Shown: positions 7,159-13,918, counted from the stretch's first letter. The stretch is DNA of 15,115 nt from Clostridiales bacterium (GCA_016303265.1 JAEDLZ010000027.1:1-15115), one strand, 5' to 3'. The notes: generated by a model not told the origin, from the sequence alone. A program made the numbers and translations.

Positions 7159-7191
7159 TAGATTTTTCTGTTTTATATTTAAAATATAATT

Positions 7192-7245
7192 CTATATTAT
7201 ATTTTTCTAATGTATTAGAAAAATATATTTCAATCTATAATATAG
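7192..7245. repeat. Nested AT-rich palindromes in the divergent intergenic region
   Basis: A 14 bp perfect inverted repeat, TATATTTTTCTAAT (7198-7211) and ATTAGAAAAATATA (7214-7227), is separated by only GT. It sits inside an outer 10 bp repeat, CTATATTATA (7192-7201) and TATAATATAG (7236-7245). The position between the divergent DUF4190-like and ribbon-helix-helix genes fits an operator, but high AT content makes chance palindromes easier. TATAAT at 7236-7241 could be a -10 for the + strand gene. Confidence 0.5.
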
Positions 7246-7388
7246 TTATAGTTGCACGGCAGGTCTGTTCCTCGCCATATTACAGGGTAAAATTTTAATT
7301 CCCCACGAAATTGTGCCAACTACTCAGCCAAGCGCTAAGTTTCGGGGCGACTCCCCATATAAAATAAGAAAACAAGGGTGATTGATGT

Positions 7389-7565
7389 ATGTTTAAACCA
7401 AAAGCAACAAAACAAAAGATAAAAGCAGGATATAAAACATTATATATTACAGACGAGCTTGTGGGAAAATTAAACAACCTCGCAAAAGAGTACGATACCA
7501 GTTTTAATAATGTAGTTATAAGCATTATAGAGGACTTTTTTGAACAAGCCGAAAAAGAAGAATGA
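7389..7565 (+). CDS. Small ribbon-helix-helix (Arc/MetJ-like) DNA-binding protein
   Basis: This 58-residue frame begins ATG 7389, eight bases after AAGGGTGA (7373-7380), and ends TGA 7563-7565. After a basic N-terminus (MFKPKATKQKIKAGY), residues KTLYITDELVGKLNNLAKE form a short beta strand plus helix A. A turn, YDTSFNNVVISIIEDFFEQ, then gives helix B, the pattern of ribbon-helix-helix dimers in which the strand residues (K16-I20) contact DNA. Such tiny proteins are found in mobile elements, plasmid control and toxin-antitoxin systems, but no toxin, integrase or relaxase gene is next to it. It lies alone between the DUF4190-like gene and tRNA-Thr. Target and role are unknown; palindromes 150-200 bases upstream are candidate operators. 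Confidence 0.72.
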   Translation: MFKPKATKQKIKAGYKTLYITDELVGKLNNLAKEYDTSFNNVVISIIEDFFEQAEKEE

Positions 7566-7989
7566 GCCGGTATTCTTTAGGCATAATAAAGCAGCCGTGC
7601 TTCACACTCGGTAAAACTAAATTTCCGATAATAGACTGCGAACGCCTTTCGTTTTGCCTCAGCAGCATTTCACTATGCGAAGTATGCCTAATTTTTCTCT
7701 GACATACCTTATAAAAGGACAGATTCTCGAGAAATTTGTCTTTTGGGACTTTCCTACGCAAAAATTTACTATAGATGCAAGGAAGGGCGCGCTCCCAAAA
7801 ACCAACTCTGTATGGGTAATTTTGAGGAAAGAGAGAGCATCATCCTATAAGAATATCAGCATTAGGCGGTACAGAACCGACGCAAGCGTGAATTTTGGCG
7901 AAACGGAGGAACAGTGCGGCGGATGACTGATTTTCTGCACAAAAAATCGACATTAAAAATTCAAATGAAGATTAAATTAGGTAAAAAAT
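7566..7989. other. Gene-poor stretch, no supported gene
   Basis: Between the ribbon-helix-helix gene and the tRNA-Thr terminator I see no reading frame with a credible ribosome site and protein-like composition. A 90-codon open frame at 7654-7926 on the + strand lacks a Shine-Dalgarno sequence and a recognisable domain. The stretch could hold decayed sequence; nothing specific can be assigned. Confidence 0.45.
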
Positions 7990-8025
7990 AAAAATCGACA
8001 AGCACTTTCGTACTTGTCGATTTTT
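7990..8025 (-). terminator. Intrinsic terminator of tRNA-Thr
   Basis: A 13 bp stem, AAAAATCGACAAG (7990-8002) with CTTGTCGATTTTT (8013-8025), is extended by two pairs around a TTTC loop. It begins directly at the CCA end of the tRNA on the - strand and ends in a T run. It is symmetric enough to work on both strands. Confidence 0.85.
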
Positions 8026-8100
8026 GGAGCTACCTAGCAGAGTCGAACTGCCGACCTCTTCCTTACCAAGGAAGCGCTCTACCTACTGAGCTAAGGCAGC
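8025..8100 (-). tRNA. tRNA-Thr (anticodon GGT)
   Basis: This is a complete 76-nt cloverleaf on the - strand. Acceptor GCTGCCT (8100-8094) pairs with AGGTAGC (8035-8029; one G-T pair). The D arm contains AGCTCAGTAGGTAGAGC. The anticodon arm CTTCC TTGGTAA GGAAG gives anticodon GGT (Thr codon ACC). The T arm contains GTTCGACTC. Discriminator T and an encoded CCA end the gene at 8025. A perfect consensus promoter lies upstream and a hairpin terminator directly follows, so it is a single-gene transcript. Confidence 0.96.
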
Positions 8101-8123
8101 ATTTATATTTCAAATACCAATAA

Positions 8124-8152
8124 ATTATATCAAAAAAGATTGCTTTTGTCAA
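8124..8152 (-). promoter_or_regulatory. Consensus sigma-A promoter of tRNA-Thr
   Basis: On the - strand a perfect TTGACA (8152-8147), a 17-base spacer and a perfect TATAAT (8129-8124) stand 23 bases before the first tRNA base. All twelve hexamer bases match the consensus, as expected for a strongly expressed stable RNA. Confidence 0.85.
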
Positions 8153-8220
8153 TAGTATTTTCCGGAAAACACGAAAAAGCTTTCCGAAAGCATAAAAATG
8201 CTCTTTTATGAAAAACAAAA

Positions 8221-8370
8221 AAAGGGCTGCAGTAAAACGATTTTTGAAAGCAATTGCACAAAGTATTTTCCTGAACCGACGAAAATATCTCCGAAAACAG
8301 TTGAAATCAAACTGTTTTCGGAGATTACTTTTTTCAGCTTTGTCAAGGAGCTGTTTTGCTGCAGCCCCTT
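8221..8370 (+). repeat. Nested palindromic element, copy B (MITE-like or structured RNA)
   Basis: Outer arms AAAGGGCTGCAGTAAAAC (8221-8238) and GTTTTGCTGCAGCCCCTT (8353-8370) pair with one mismatch and one G-T. Inside is a perfect 16 bp hairpin (8287-8302/8310-8325) followed by TTACTTTTTT on the + strand. Layout and conserved blocks match copy A at 4174-4331. It lies seven bases beyond the pnp stop codon in the orientation opposite to pnp. The outer stem could still end or protect the pnp transcript, but the T-rich side of the inner hairpin faces the other way. Confidence 0.78.
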
Positions 8371-8377
8371 AAAATTA

Positions 8378-10459
8378 TTATTCCTCTATAATTCTCTTGA
8401 GATTGATTCTGTCCTGCTTATCTATTTCGATAACCTGAACCTTAATATCGTCGCCCACCTTGACGACATCTTCAACCTTTTCAACACGCTTTTTATCAAG
8501 CTTTGAAATGTGAACAAGCCCGTCTTTTCCCGGAAGGATTTCAACAAATGCGCCAAAGTCCATTATTCTTACAACCTTGCCGTCATAAATTTCACCCACC
8601 TCCGGGTCTTTAACGATGCCCTGAATGGTTTTAAGCGCCGCCTCGCCCGCCGCAGGATTTGCTGCCGCAATGAACACTCTTCCATCGTCCTCAATATCAA
8701 TCTTTGCGCCTGTATCAGCTATTATCTTCTGAATAACCTTTCCGCCGCTGCCTATAACATCTCTTATCTTATCTACCGGAATTGTTATGTTGATAATCTT
8801 CGGAGCATACTGCGAAAGCTCCTCTCTCGGCTTGTCTATGGCTTTGAGCATAACCTCATCAAGAATATAATATCTTGCATCTCTTGTCTGGGTCAATGCC
8901 TGCTTTATAATTTCAGGGGTAAGTCCGTCAATTTTAAGGTCCATCTGAATTGCGGTTATACCTTTTTTCGTCCCCGCAACCTTAAAGTCCATATCGCCGA
9001 AAAAGTCCTCAACGCCCTGAATATCAAGCATTGTTATAAACCTATCGCCTTCTGTTACAAGACCTACGGAAATGCCGGCAACCGGAGCTTTAATCGGAAC
9101 ACCGGCATCCATCAGAGCAAGTGTGCTTCCGCAAACGCTGCCCTGTGAAGTGGAACCGTTTGAGCTTAACACCTCAGAAACAAGGCGGATTGCATACGGG
9201 AACTCCTCCTCACCGGGGATAACCGGCAATAAAGCACGCTCTGCAAGGGCGCCGTGTCCGATTTCTCTTCTGCCCGGACCTCTTGAAGGCTTGGTTTCTC
9301 CAACGCTGTATGACGGGAAATTATAATGGTGAATATATCTTTTATATTCCTCCGTATCCAGCCCGTCTATAATCTGAGCATCTCCCAAAGCGCCGAGAGT
9401 CGCCACTGTCAATACCTGCGTCTGACCTCTTGTGAACATACCGCTGCCGTGGGTTCTGTTAAAGAGCCCTACCTCGGCCGAAAGCGGTCTTATCTGGTTA
9501 ATGGCTCTTCCGTCAACACGCTTTCCCTCATCAAGCAGCCAGCGTCTTACAACTGTTTTCTGGAGCTTATAAAGAGCTTCCTCTATCTGAGCGCTGTTCT
9601 CTTCTGCCGGATATTTTTCTTCAAAATGCTCATAAACCTTTTCATATACCACCTTAAGTCTGTCGTCGCGGACAGTCTTATCATCGGTGTCCATAGCCTC
9701 TTTAACCATATCCTCGGCATACTCCTTGATGTCGTTAAAGAGAACCTCATCAACAACCATATGCTCATATTCAAACTTCGGCTTGCCGATTTCATCCTGT
9801 ATTTTCTGTATAAATGCAACAAGTTTCTTGATTTCCTCATGAGCAAACATAATCGCATCATACATCTGCTCCTCCGGAACTTCGCTTGCCCCTGCCTCAA
9901 TCATAACAACCTTTTGAGCGCTGCCAGCAACCGTTAAGTTAAGCAGACTCTTTTCTCTCTGCTCTAAAGTCGGGTTAATAACAAACTCCCCGTCAACCAA
10001 GCCGACATAAACCGCGGCAATAGGGCCGTTAAACGGAATATCAGAAATAGAAACCGCGGCGGACGCACCAATCATCGCACAAAATTCAGGAGCATTATCC
10101 TGCTCAACAGACATAACAGTCGCAACGATTGAAACATCGTTTCTCAAATCCTTCGGAAAGAGCGGACGCATAGGTCTGTCGATAACCCTTGCCGTTAAGA
10201 TAGAGTTTTCGGAGGGCTTACCCTCTCTCTTCATAAATCCGCCGGGAATTTTGCCGACAGCGTACATTTTTTCTTCATAATCGATACTGAGCGGGAAGAA
10301 ATCTATTCCCTCTCTGGGCTTTGCCGATGCCGTTGCGGCAACCAAAACCGCAGTATCTCCGTACCTTACCATAACAGAACCGTTTGCCAGCCCCGCCATT
10401 TTGCCGTTCTCAATAGTGAGTTTTCTTCCGGCAACTTCCGTTTCATAAACCTTATACAT
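8378..10459 (-). CDS. pnp: Polyribonucleotide nucleotidyltransferase (PNPase)
   Basis: PNPase degrades RNA 3' to 5' by phosphorolysis, releasing nucleoside diphosphates, as a ring-shaped trimer in RNA turnover and quality control. The 693 residues match the usual length. First RNase PH-like domain about 10-140 (LANGSVMVRYGDTAVL, GGFMKREGKPSENSILTARVIDRPMRPLFP split at 73-102); all-helical linker about 230-310; second RNase PH domain about 315-545 with the phosphate-site SNGSTSQG (433-440) and GDMDFKVAGT (488-497); KH domain with the GSGG loop (570-573); S1 domain about 622-690 (GAFVEILPGKDGLVHIS). I chose ATG 10459, five bases behind GGAGG (10465-10469); an in-frame ATG at 10471 overlaps that site. 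It is the last gene of the infB-pnp operon and has a 297-base, heavily structured leader after rpsO. Confidence 0.98.
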   Translation of the reverse strand: MYKVYETEVAGRKLTIENGKMAGLANGSVMVRYGDTAVLVAATASAKPREGIDFFPLSIDYEEKMYAVGKIPGGFMKREGKPSENSILTARVIDRPMRPLFPKDLRNDVSIVATVMSVEQDNAPEFCAMIGASAAVSISDIPFNGPIAAVYVGLVDGEFVINPTLEQREKSLLNLTVAGSAQKVVMIEAGASEVPEEQMYDAIMFAHEEIKKLVAFIQKIQDEIGKPKFEYEHMVVDEVLFNDIKEYAEDMVKEAMDTDDKTVRDDRLKVVYEKVYEHFEEKYPAEENSAQIEEALYKLQKTVVRRWLLDEGKRVDGRAINQIRPLSAEVGLFNRTHGSGMFTRGQTQVLTVATLGALGDAQIIDGLDTEEYKRYIHHYNFPSYSVGETKPSRGPGRREIGHGALAERALLPVIPGEEEFPYAIRLVSEVLSSNGSTSQGSVCGSTLALMDAGVPIKAPVAGISVGLVTEGDRFITMLDIQGVEDFFGDMDFKVAGTKKGITAIQMDLKIDGLTPEIIKQALTQTRDARYYILDEVMLKAIDKPREELSQYAPKIINITIPVDKIRDVIGSGGKVIQKIIADTGAKIDIEDDGRVFIAAANPAAGEAALKTIQGIVKDPEVGEIYDGKVVRIMDFGAFVEILPGKDGLVHISKLDKKRVEKVEDVVKVGDDIKVQVIEIDKQDRINLKRIIEE

Positions 10460-10486
10460 TTTTTCCTCCATTCCGGGGTCTGCTTA

Positions 10487-10534
10487 TTAGCACTTAGAAA
10501 TAGGCTCTTTCCAAAGCGGATTTCTAACTGCTAA
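10487..10534 (-). promoter_or_regulatory. Stem-loop in the pnp 5' leader
   Basis: On the - strand TTAGCAGTTAGAAAT (10534-10520) pairs with ATTTCTAAGTGCTAA (10501-10487) at 14 of 15 positions, with an 18-base loop. It ends 18 bases before the GGAGG of pnp. In E. coli a long leader stem of pnp is cut by RNase III and used for PNPase autocontrol; a similar role here is inference. Confidence 0.5.
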
Positions 10535-10598
10535 AGAAACAAACTCCGATTTATTTTTTTACTGAATTAAACCTTTGTTCCTTTCGGAACAAAACTTA

Positions 10599-10751
10599 AG
10601 GCATAAGGAAGCCGGGCTATGTGATTTTCAAGAGCAAATACTCTGCATCGGTCAGGGAATTGCCCTGCACTTTGTGCGTGCACCGAGCGGCCTTGACCGC
10701 TTCGGCACATCTGCCCCTGAAAGCCGCACGGTATTCGGCTTCCTTATGCCT
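10599..10751 (-). ncRNA. Large structured element between rpsO and pnp
   Basis: A perfect 16 bp stem (AGGCATAAGGAAGCCG, 10599-10614, with 10736-10751) closes a 121-base interior containing several further hairpins. These are CAGGG/CCCTG (10653-10657/10663-10667), GCAC/GTGC (10667-10677) and a bulged stem CCGAGCGG/CCGCTTCGG (10683-10705). A third AAGCCG at 10721-10726 can pair locally with one arm of the closing stem, so an alternative fold exists. It begins six bases after the rpsO stop. Next to it, at 10574-10593, is an 8 bp hairpin that has a GAAA loop on the - strand. I recognise no known riboswitch or RNA core. It may be a pnp leader/RNase III substrate, a stabilising element or a MITE-like insertion. 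Confidence 0.5.
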
Positions 10752-10756
10752 GTATT

Positions 10757-11020
10757 TTAGTGTCTTAAACCAAGTGAACTTACGATAGCACGATACCTTT
10801 CGATGTCCTTCTTTTCAAGATACGCCAAGAAGTTTCTTCTTACGCCGACCATCTTCAAAAGCCCTCTGCGGGAATGATGATCCTTTTTATGAACCTTAAG
10901 ATGTTCATTAAGCTCATTGATTCTTTCGGTTAAGATGGCAATCTGAACCTCCGGAGAACCTGTATCCCCCTCATGAGTTGCATACTTCTTGATAATTTCC
11001 TGTTTTCTTTCCTTTAACAT
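10757..11020 (-). CDS. rpsO: 30S ribosomal protein S15
   Basis: S15 binds the three-way junction of 16S rRNA helices 20-22 early in assembly of the small-subunit platform. The 87 residues contain the family hallmarks HEGDTGSPEVQIAILTERI (16-34) and HKKDHHSRRGLLKMVGVRRNFL (44-65), and the protein ends SLGLRH. ATG 11020 follows GGAGG (11027-11031) with six bases between. It has its own promoter overlapping the ribF stop and an 80-base leader with stem-loops where S15 may bind to control its own synthesis. The pnp gene follows after a structured gap. Confidence 0.98.
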   Translation of the reverse strand: MLKERKQEIIKKYATHEGDTGSPEVQIAILTERINELNEHLKVHKKDHHSRRGLLKMVGVRRNFLAYLEKKDIERYRAIVSSLGLRH

Positions 11021-11042
11021 TTTCTACCTCCAAAAATTATCC

Positions 11043-11094
11043 CCTTAAAGCCTTGTATGAGGCGGAGTCGCTTACCCTCAAACCAAGCCTTAGG
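11043..11094 (-). promoter_or_regulatory. Candidate S15 autoregulatory leader of rpsO
   Basis: On the - strand the leader folds into stacked short stems: CCTAA/TTAAGG (11094-11090 with 11047-11043), CTTG/CAAG (11087-11084 with 11055-11052) and TGAGG/CCTCA (11080-11076 with 11062-11058). This lies between the promoter and GGAGG. Leaders in rpsO messages of several bacterial groups bind S15; I cannot match this one to a named class. Confidence 0.4.
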
Positions 11095-11108
11095 TTAACA
11101 TCTTTATT

Positions 11109-11137
11109 ATAATACCATAATATTTAGATTATGTCAA
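11109..11137 (-). promoter_or_regulatory. Sigma-A promoter of rpsO (internal operon promoter)
   Basis: A perfect TTGACA (11137-11132), a 17-base spacer and TATTAT (11114-11109) lie on the - strand; a second TATAAT overlaps three bases further. The -35 box overlaps the stop codon of ribF (11134-11136). Transcription from here would uncouple rpsO and pnp from the upstream infB genes. Confidence 0.75.
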
Positions 11138-12054
11138 CAATTTTTATCCAAATTTCTCGCCTTAAAAAAATCTTTTGCCCGGCTCATATCGCTTCTGAGC
11201 TGAGCCTTAAGCGCATCCAGACTTTCAAATTTTCTGATTTCTCTTATATAATCACAAAATTCGACTTCTATTTCCCGTCCGTATATATCTCCCGAAAAAT
11301 TTCCTATAGCAGTTTCGATATTGTTCGTCATATCGCATACGGTTGGCTTTGTTCCTATGTTCGTTATAGAGTAATAATGTTCATTTTCCACCTTAGTTCG
11401 GCTTATATACACTCCGCTTTTGGGAAGCAGGCTTGATTTCGGACGCTTTATATTTGCCGTCGGAAAGCCTATTGTTCTTCCGATTTGCTTGCCGTGAACG
11501 ACAGTTCCGCAAATTGAAAAATATCTTCCCAAAAATTCTTCTGCCGCTTTTACTTCCCCTTTTTCTACCATTTTACGGATTGCCGTACTTGAAACAGGAA
11601 TGTCGCGGACCTTGACGCACGCCTTTTCAAATACCTCAATTTTTCCTTTGCAAAGTTCTCTCAGCATATCTGTATCGCCCGCCGCATTTTTGCCGAATCG
11701 ATAATTAAATCCGACAAAAACGGCCTTTGCGTGAAGCCGTTTTTCGAGGTAGTCTTTCACAAAGCTTTCACATGAAATATTTTTATATTCCTCTGTAAAT
11801 TCTTCAACCACGCAGAAATCCACGCCCAAACTTTCAAGAATTTCAAGGCGCTTTTCAAGGGTATTTATGTCGGGGAAATTTTTGTTGGGTCTGGACGCAA
11901 ACATATACACAACTGACGCCGCGCCGTTTTTCCTTGCATAATCGACCGAATCGCCGATAATTTCGCGATGCCCTATATGTATGGCATCAAAATCTCCCAG
12001 GGCAACCGCCGATGAGCTTAAAGTCAAATTTTCCGATCCGAAAAATGTTCTCAT
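11134..12054 (-). CDS. ribF: Bifunctional riboflavin kinase / FMN adenylyltransferase (FAD synthetase)
   Basis: RibF phosphorylates riboflavin to FMN and then adenylates FMN to FAD in the cytoplasm. The 306-residue protein has the two expected domains. The N-terminal nucleotidyltransferase domain (about 1-165) carries GDFDAIHIGH (20-29; the HxGH motif), VGFNYRFGK (114-122) and SSTAIR (155-160). The C-terminal riboflavin kinase domain (about 180-300) carries GRTIGFPTAN (192-201), NIGTKPT (232-238) and E247 before GDIYGREIEVEF. I chose ATG 12054: GGGGAGGA (12061-12068) is six bases upstream, and the ATG overlaps the TGA stop of truB in an ATGA junction, implying translational coupling. An in-frame start 20 codons earlier would lie inside truB and is rejected. 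The genomic place after truB is the standard Firmicute order. Confidence 0.97.
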   Translation of the reverse strand: MRTFFGSENLTLSSSAVALGDFDAIHIGHREIIGDSVDYARKNGAASVVYMFASRPNKNFPDINTLEKRLEILESLGVDFCVVEEFTEEYKNISCESFVKDYLEKRLHAKAVFVGFNYRFGKNAAGDTDMLRELCKGKIEVFEKACVKVRDIPVSSTAIRKMVEKGEVKAAEEFLGRYFSICGTVVHGKQIGRTIGFPTANIKRPKSSLLPKSGVYISRTKVENEHYYSITNIGTKPTVCDMTNNIETAIGNFSGDIYGREIEVEFCDYIREIRKFESLDALKAQLRSDMSRAKDFFKARNLDKNC

Positions 12055-12938
12055 TTTGGATCCTCCCCAAAAAAAGCACGAAGGATTTCGACCTGATTGC
12101 CGTCCGCTTTGCAAAGGGCAAGGAATGTCTTTTGTTCATCATAGACTCTGAAAATTGTCCCGTCCGGAATCCCCGCAATTTTTATTTTTACGCCGTGGCA
12201 AAGTCGTTTTGCATTTTTATCCGCCAGTACTACCTTTTCATATTTTGAAAGAGCGCTGTCTATACTCTTAAGAAAAGAAAAATCGCCTTTCTTTGCCATT
12301 TCCTCAATTTGCTCAAGAGTATAGGAATCCTCTATGCGAAAATCCCCCGACCGGGTACGCTTAAGCTTTGACATTACTCCGCCGCAGCCCAACTTTTCTC
12401 CTATATCATTACAAAGCGTTCTTATATATGTGCCTTTTGAACAGTCGACAAGAAGGCTAACCTTGTTATTTACCGTATCAATGTCCATAATTTCTATATT
12501 ATAGACCGTAACCGACCTGGGGGGCATTTCCACGGTTTTCCCCTCTCTTGCAAGCTCATAAAGCTTTCTGCCGTTTACCTTTATGGCAGAATACATGGGA
12601 GGAATCTGCTCAATTTCGCCCGTAAAGGACATTACCGCATTTTCGATTTCCTCTCTTGATGCGGTAACCGCCCTTGTTTTTATGATTTCGCCGCTTATAT
12701 CCTGCGTGTCTGTGGTTATCCCCAAAGTAAGCTCCGCAAGGTACTGTTTTTCCTTAGCCGTCAGCTCGTCCGCAATTTTGGTGCCCTTTCCCACGCACAT
12801 GGGAAGCACCCCCTCCGCATCGGGGTCAAGCGTCCCGGTGTGACCTATTTTTTTAATATTAAGTATTTTCCTCAATCTGTAGACCACATCATGAGAGGTT
12901 ATCCCCGGCGGCTTATTAACATTTATAATTCCGTTCAT
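12051..12938 (-). CDS. truB: tRNA pseudouridine(55) synthase
   Basis: TruB converts uridine 55 in the T-loop of tRNAs to pseudouridine. The 295-residue protein starts MNGIINVNKPPGITSHDVV, typical of the family. The catalytic motif GHTGTLDPDAEGVLP (32-46) has the nucleophilic Asp D38, and QIPPMYSAIKVNGRKLYELAREG and CSKGTYIRTLCNDIGEKLGCG give the other conserved blocks. A C-terminal PUA-like tail (about 240-295) ends in FFGEDPK. ATG 12938 is preceded by GAGGAAA, which overlaps the end of nrnA only ten bases upstream. Its stop overlaps the ribF start by ATGA. It sits in the translation-factor operon beside rbfA and infB. Confidence 0.98.
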   Translation of the reverse strand: MNGIINVNKPPGITSHDVVYRLRKILNIKKIGHTGTLDPDAEGVLPMCVGKGTKIADELTAKEKQYLAELTLGITTDTQDISGEIIKTRAVTASREEIENAVMSFTGEIEQIPPMYSAIKVNGRKLYELAREGKTVEMPPRSVTVYNIEIMDIDTVNNKVSLLVDCSKGTYIRTLCNDIGEKLGCGGVMSKLKRTRSGDFRIEDSYTLEQIEEMAKKGDFSFLKSIDSALSKYEKVVLADKNAKRLCHGVKIKIAGIPDGTIFRVYDEQKTFLALCKADGNQVEILRAFFGEDPK

Positions 12939-12948
12939 CCGTATTTCC

Positions 12949-13908
12949 TCAATCCGTCAAAAGTGCTTCCGCCATTTTCGCCCTGACCTCTTTTGTAAGT
13001 TCGTCAATCGGAAGTTCCGACGAAAAGCCCGCGGCTCTTATATGACCTCCTCCGCCAAAGCTCACTGCAATTTTTGCAACATCCACATGCTCGTTTGAGC
13101 GCAGGCTCACTTTAAATCCGTTCTTCCGCTTTCTTATATAAGCACCGATTTCAACGCCCTCAATCTTAGTGGGCAAGGTTACTATATCACCTGCCTGATT
13201 GTCGGATATTCCCGCCTTCTCAAAATCTTCATCGGAAAGATACATTATACACGCTCTGCCATTTTCAAAAATCTCCGTTTTCTCCAGGGCAATTTTAAAA
13301 AGTGCATAATATTCCATCGGCTTCTTATAAAAAAGTTCTCGTGCAATATCCGCAAACGCCGCTCCGCATTCCATTAACCGGGCGGCAATTCTGTGAGTTT
13401 TGGGCGTTGTTGACGCATACTTGAAATTACCTGTATCGCAGGCAATCGCTATATATAAATCGTCCGCAATTTCCTTTGTAATCTCAACATTCCATTCGCT
13501 CAAGATGTCAAAAACGATTTCCCCCGTTGCAGGAGCATCCTCCACTACGGTTGCCTCTGCGTACGGCATATGCGTTATATGATGGTCAATCGCCGCAGTT
13601 TCACCTGTAAACTCCGCTCCGCCCCGGGATATTCTTTGAAAATCCGCACAGTCCAGCGCAATCTTAAGGTCGCACTCATTTGGGCTTATATCCGCCATTT
13701 TTTCCTTGCCCCGAATAAGCATATATTCTTTTGTATCTCCATCAAAGTCGCCAAGGAACACCTTCGCCTTTTTGCCCATTCCGATAAGTCCCAATGCAAA
13801 TGCAAAGGAACTGCCCAAGGCGTCGCCGTCCGGATTTTCGTGCGTAAATACTGCAATTTTTTCCGCATTTAATACCATAGCTTTAAGTTTTTCAAACATA
13901 TTATCCAT
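12949..13908 (-). CDS. nrnA: DHH/DHHA1 phosphoesterase: oligoribonuclease/pAp phosphatase NrnA
   Basis: NrnA degrades short RNA fragments (nano-RNA) and dephosphorylates 3'-phosphoadenosine 5'-phosphate. The 319 residues have the DHH domain with its metal-binding motifs: THENPDGDALGS (22-33, H23/D27/D29), LDCAD (85-89), DHH (108-110) and CDTGNFKYAS (157-166). The C-terminal DHHA1 domain has FGGGGHIRAAGF (284-295), which binds the nucleic acid substrate. Two starts are possible: ATG 13908 (AAAGG only two bases away) and ATG 13899 (AAAGG eleven bases away). Neither spacing is ideal, and I give the longer form. A 197-base structured gap separates it from rbfA upstream, and truB follows after ten bases. 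Its place beside rbfA and truB is usual in Firmicutes, where RNA turnover and ribosome maturation genes are grouped. Confidence 0.95.
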   Translation of the reverse strand: MDNMFEKLKAMVLNAEKIAVFTHENPDGDALGSSFAFALGLIGMGKKAKVFLGDFDGDTKEYMLIRGKEKMADISPNECDLKIALDCADFQRISRGGAEFTGETAAIDHHITHMPYAEATVVEDAPATGEIVFDILSEWNVEITKEIADDLYIAIACDTGNFKYASTTPKTHRIAARLMECGAAFADIARELFYKKPMEYYALFKIALEKTEIFENGRACIMYLSDEDFEKAGISDNQAGDIVTLPTKIEGVEIGAYIRKRKNGFKVSLRSNEHVDVAKIAVSFGGGGHIRAAGFSSELPIDELTKEVRAKMAEALLTD

Positions 13909-13918
13909 AGCCTTTCTG

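Noticed and set aside
7295..7525. 76-codon - strand frame opposite the ribbon-helix-helix gene
   Set aside because: The + strand frame has the ribosome site and fold pattern; the - strand frame is its shadow.
7654..7926. 90-codon + strand frame in the gene-poor stretch
   Set aside because: No Shine-Dalgarno before the ATG, no recognisable domain, composition not convincing.
4174..8370. Composite transposon bounded by copies A and B
   Set aside because: The two copies are in the same orientation and enclose ordinary genes (aldo/keto reductase, cupin, lgt, tRNA) with no transposase or integrase, so two separate insertions or structural RNAs are simpler.
8510..9937. Two long + strand open frames (212 and 203 codons) antisense to pnp
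   Set aside because: They lie wholly inside pnp, whose KH, S1 and RNase PH motifs are intact; no ribosome sites.
10599..10751. Known riboswitch, T-box, tmRNA, SRP or 6S RNA in the rpsO-pnp gap
   Set aside because: I looked for their conserved cores and found none; only generic stem structure can be claimed.
10575..10760. 61-codon + strand frame in the rpsO-pnp gap
   Set aside because: It lies across the 16 bp inverted repeat, opposite to the operon, with no ribosome site; the palindrome explains the segment better.
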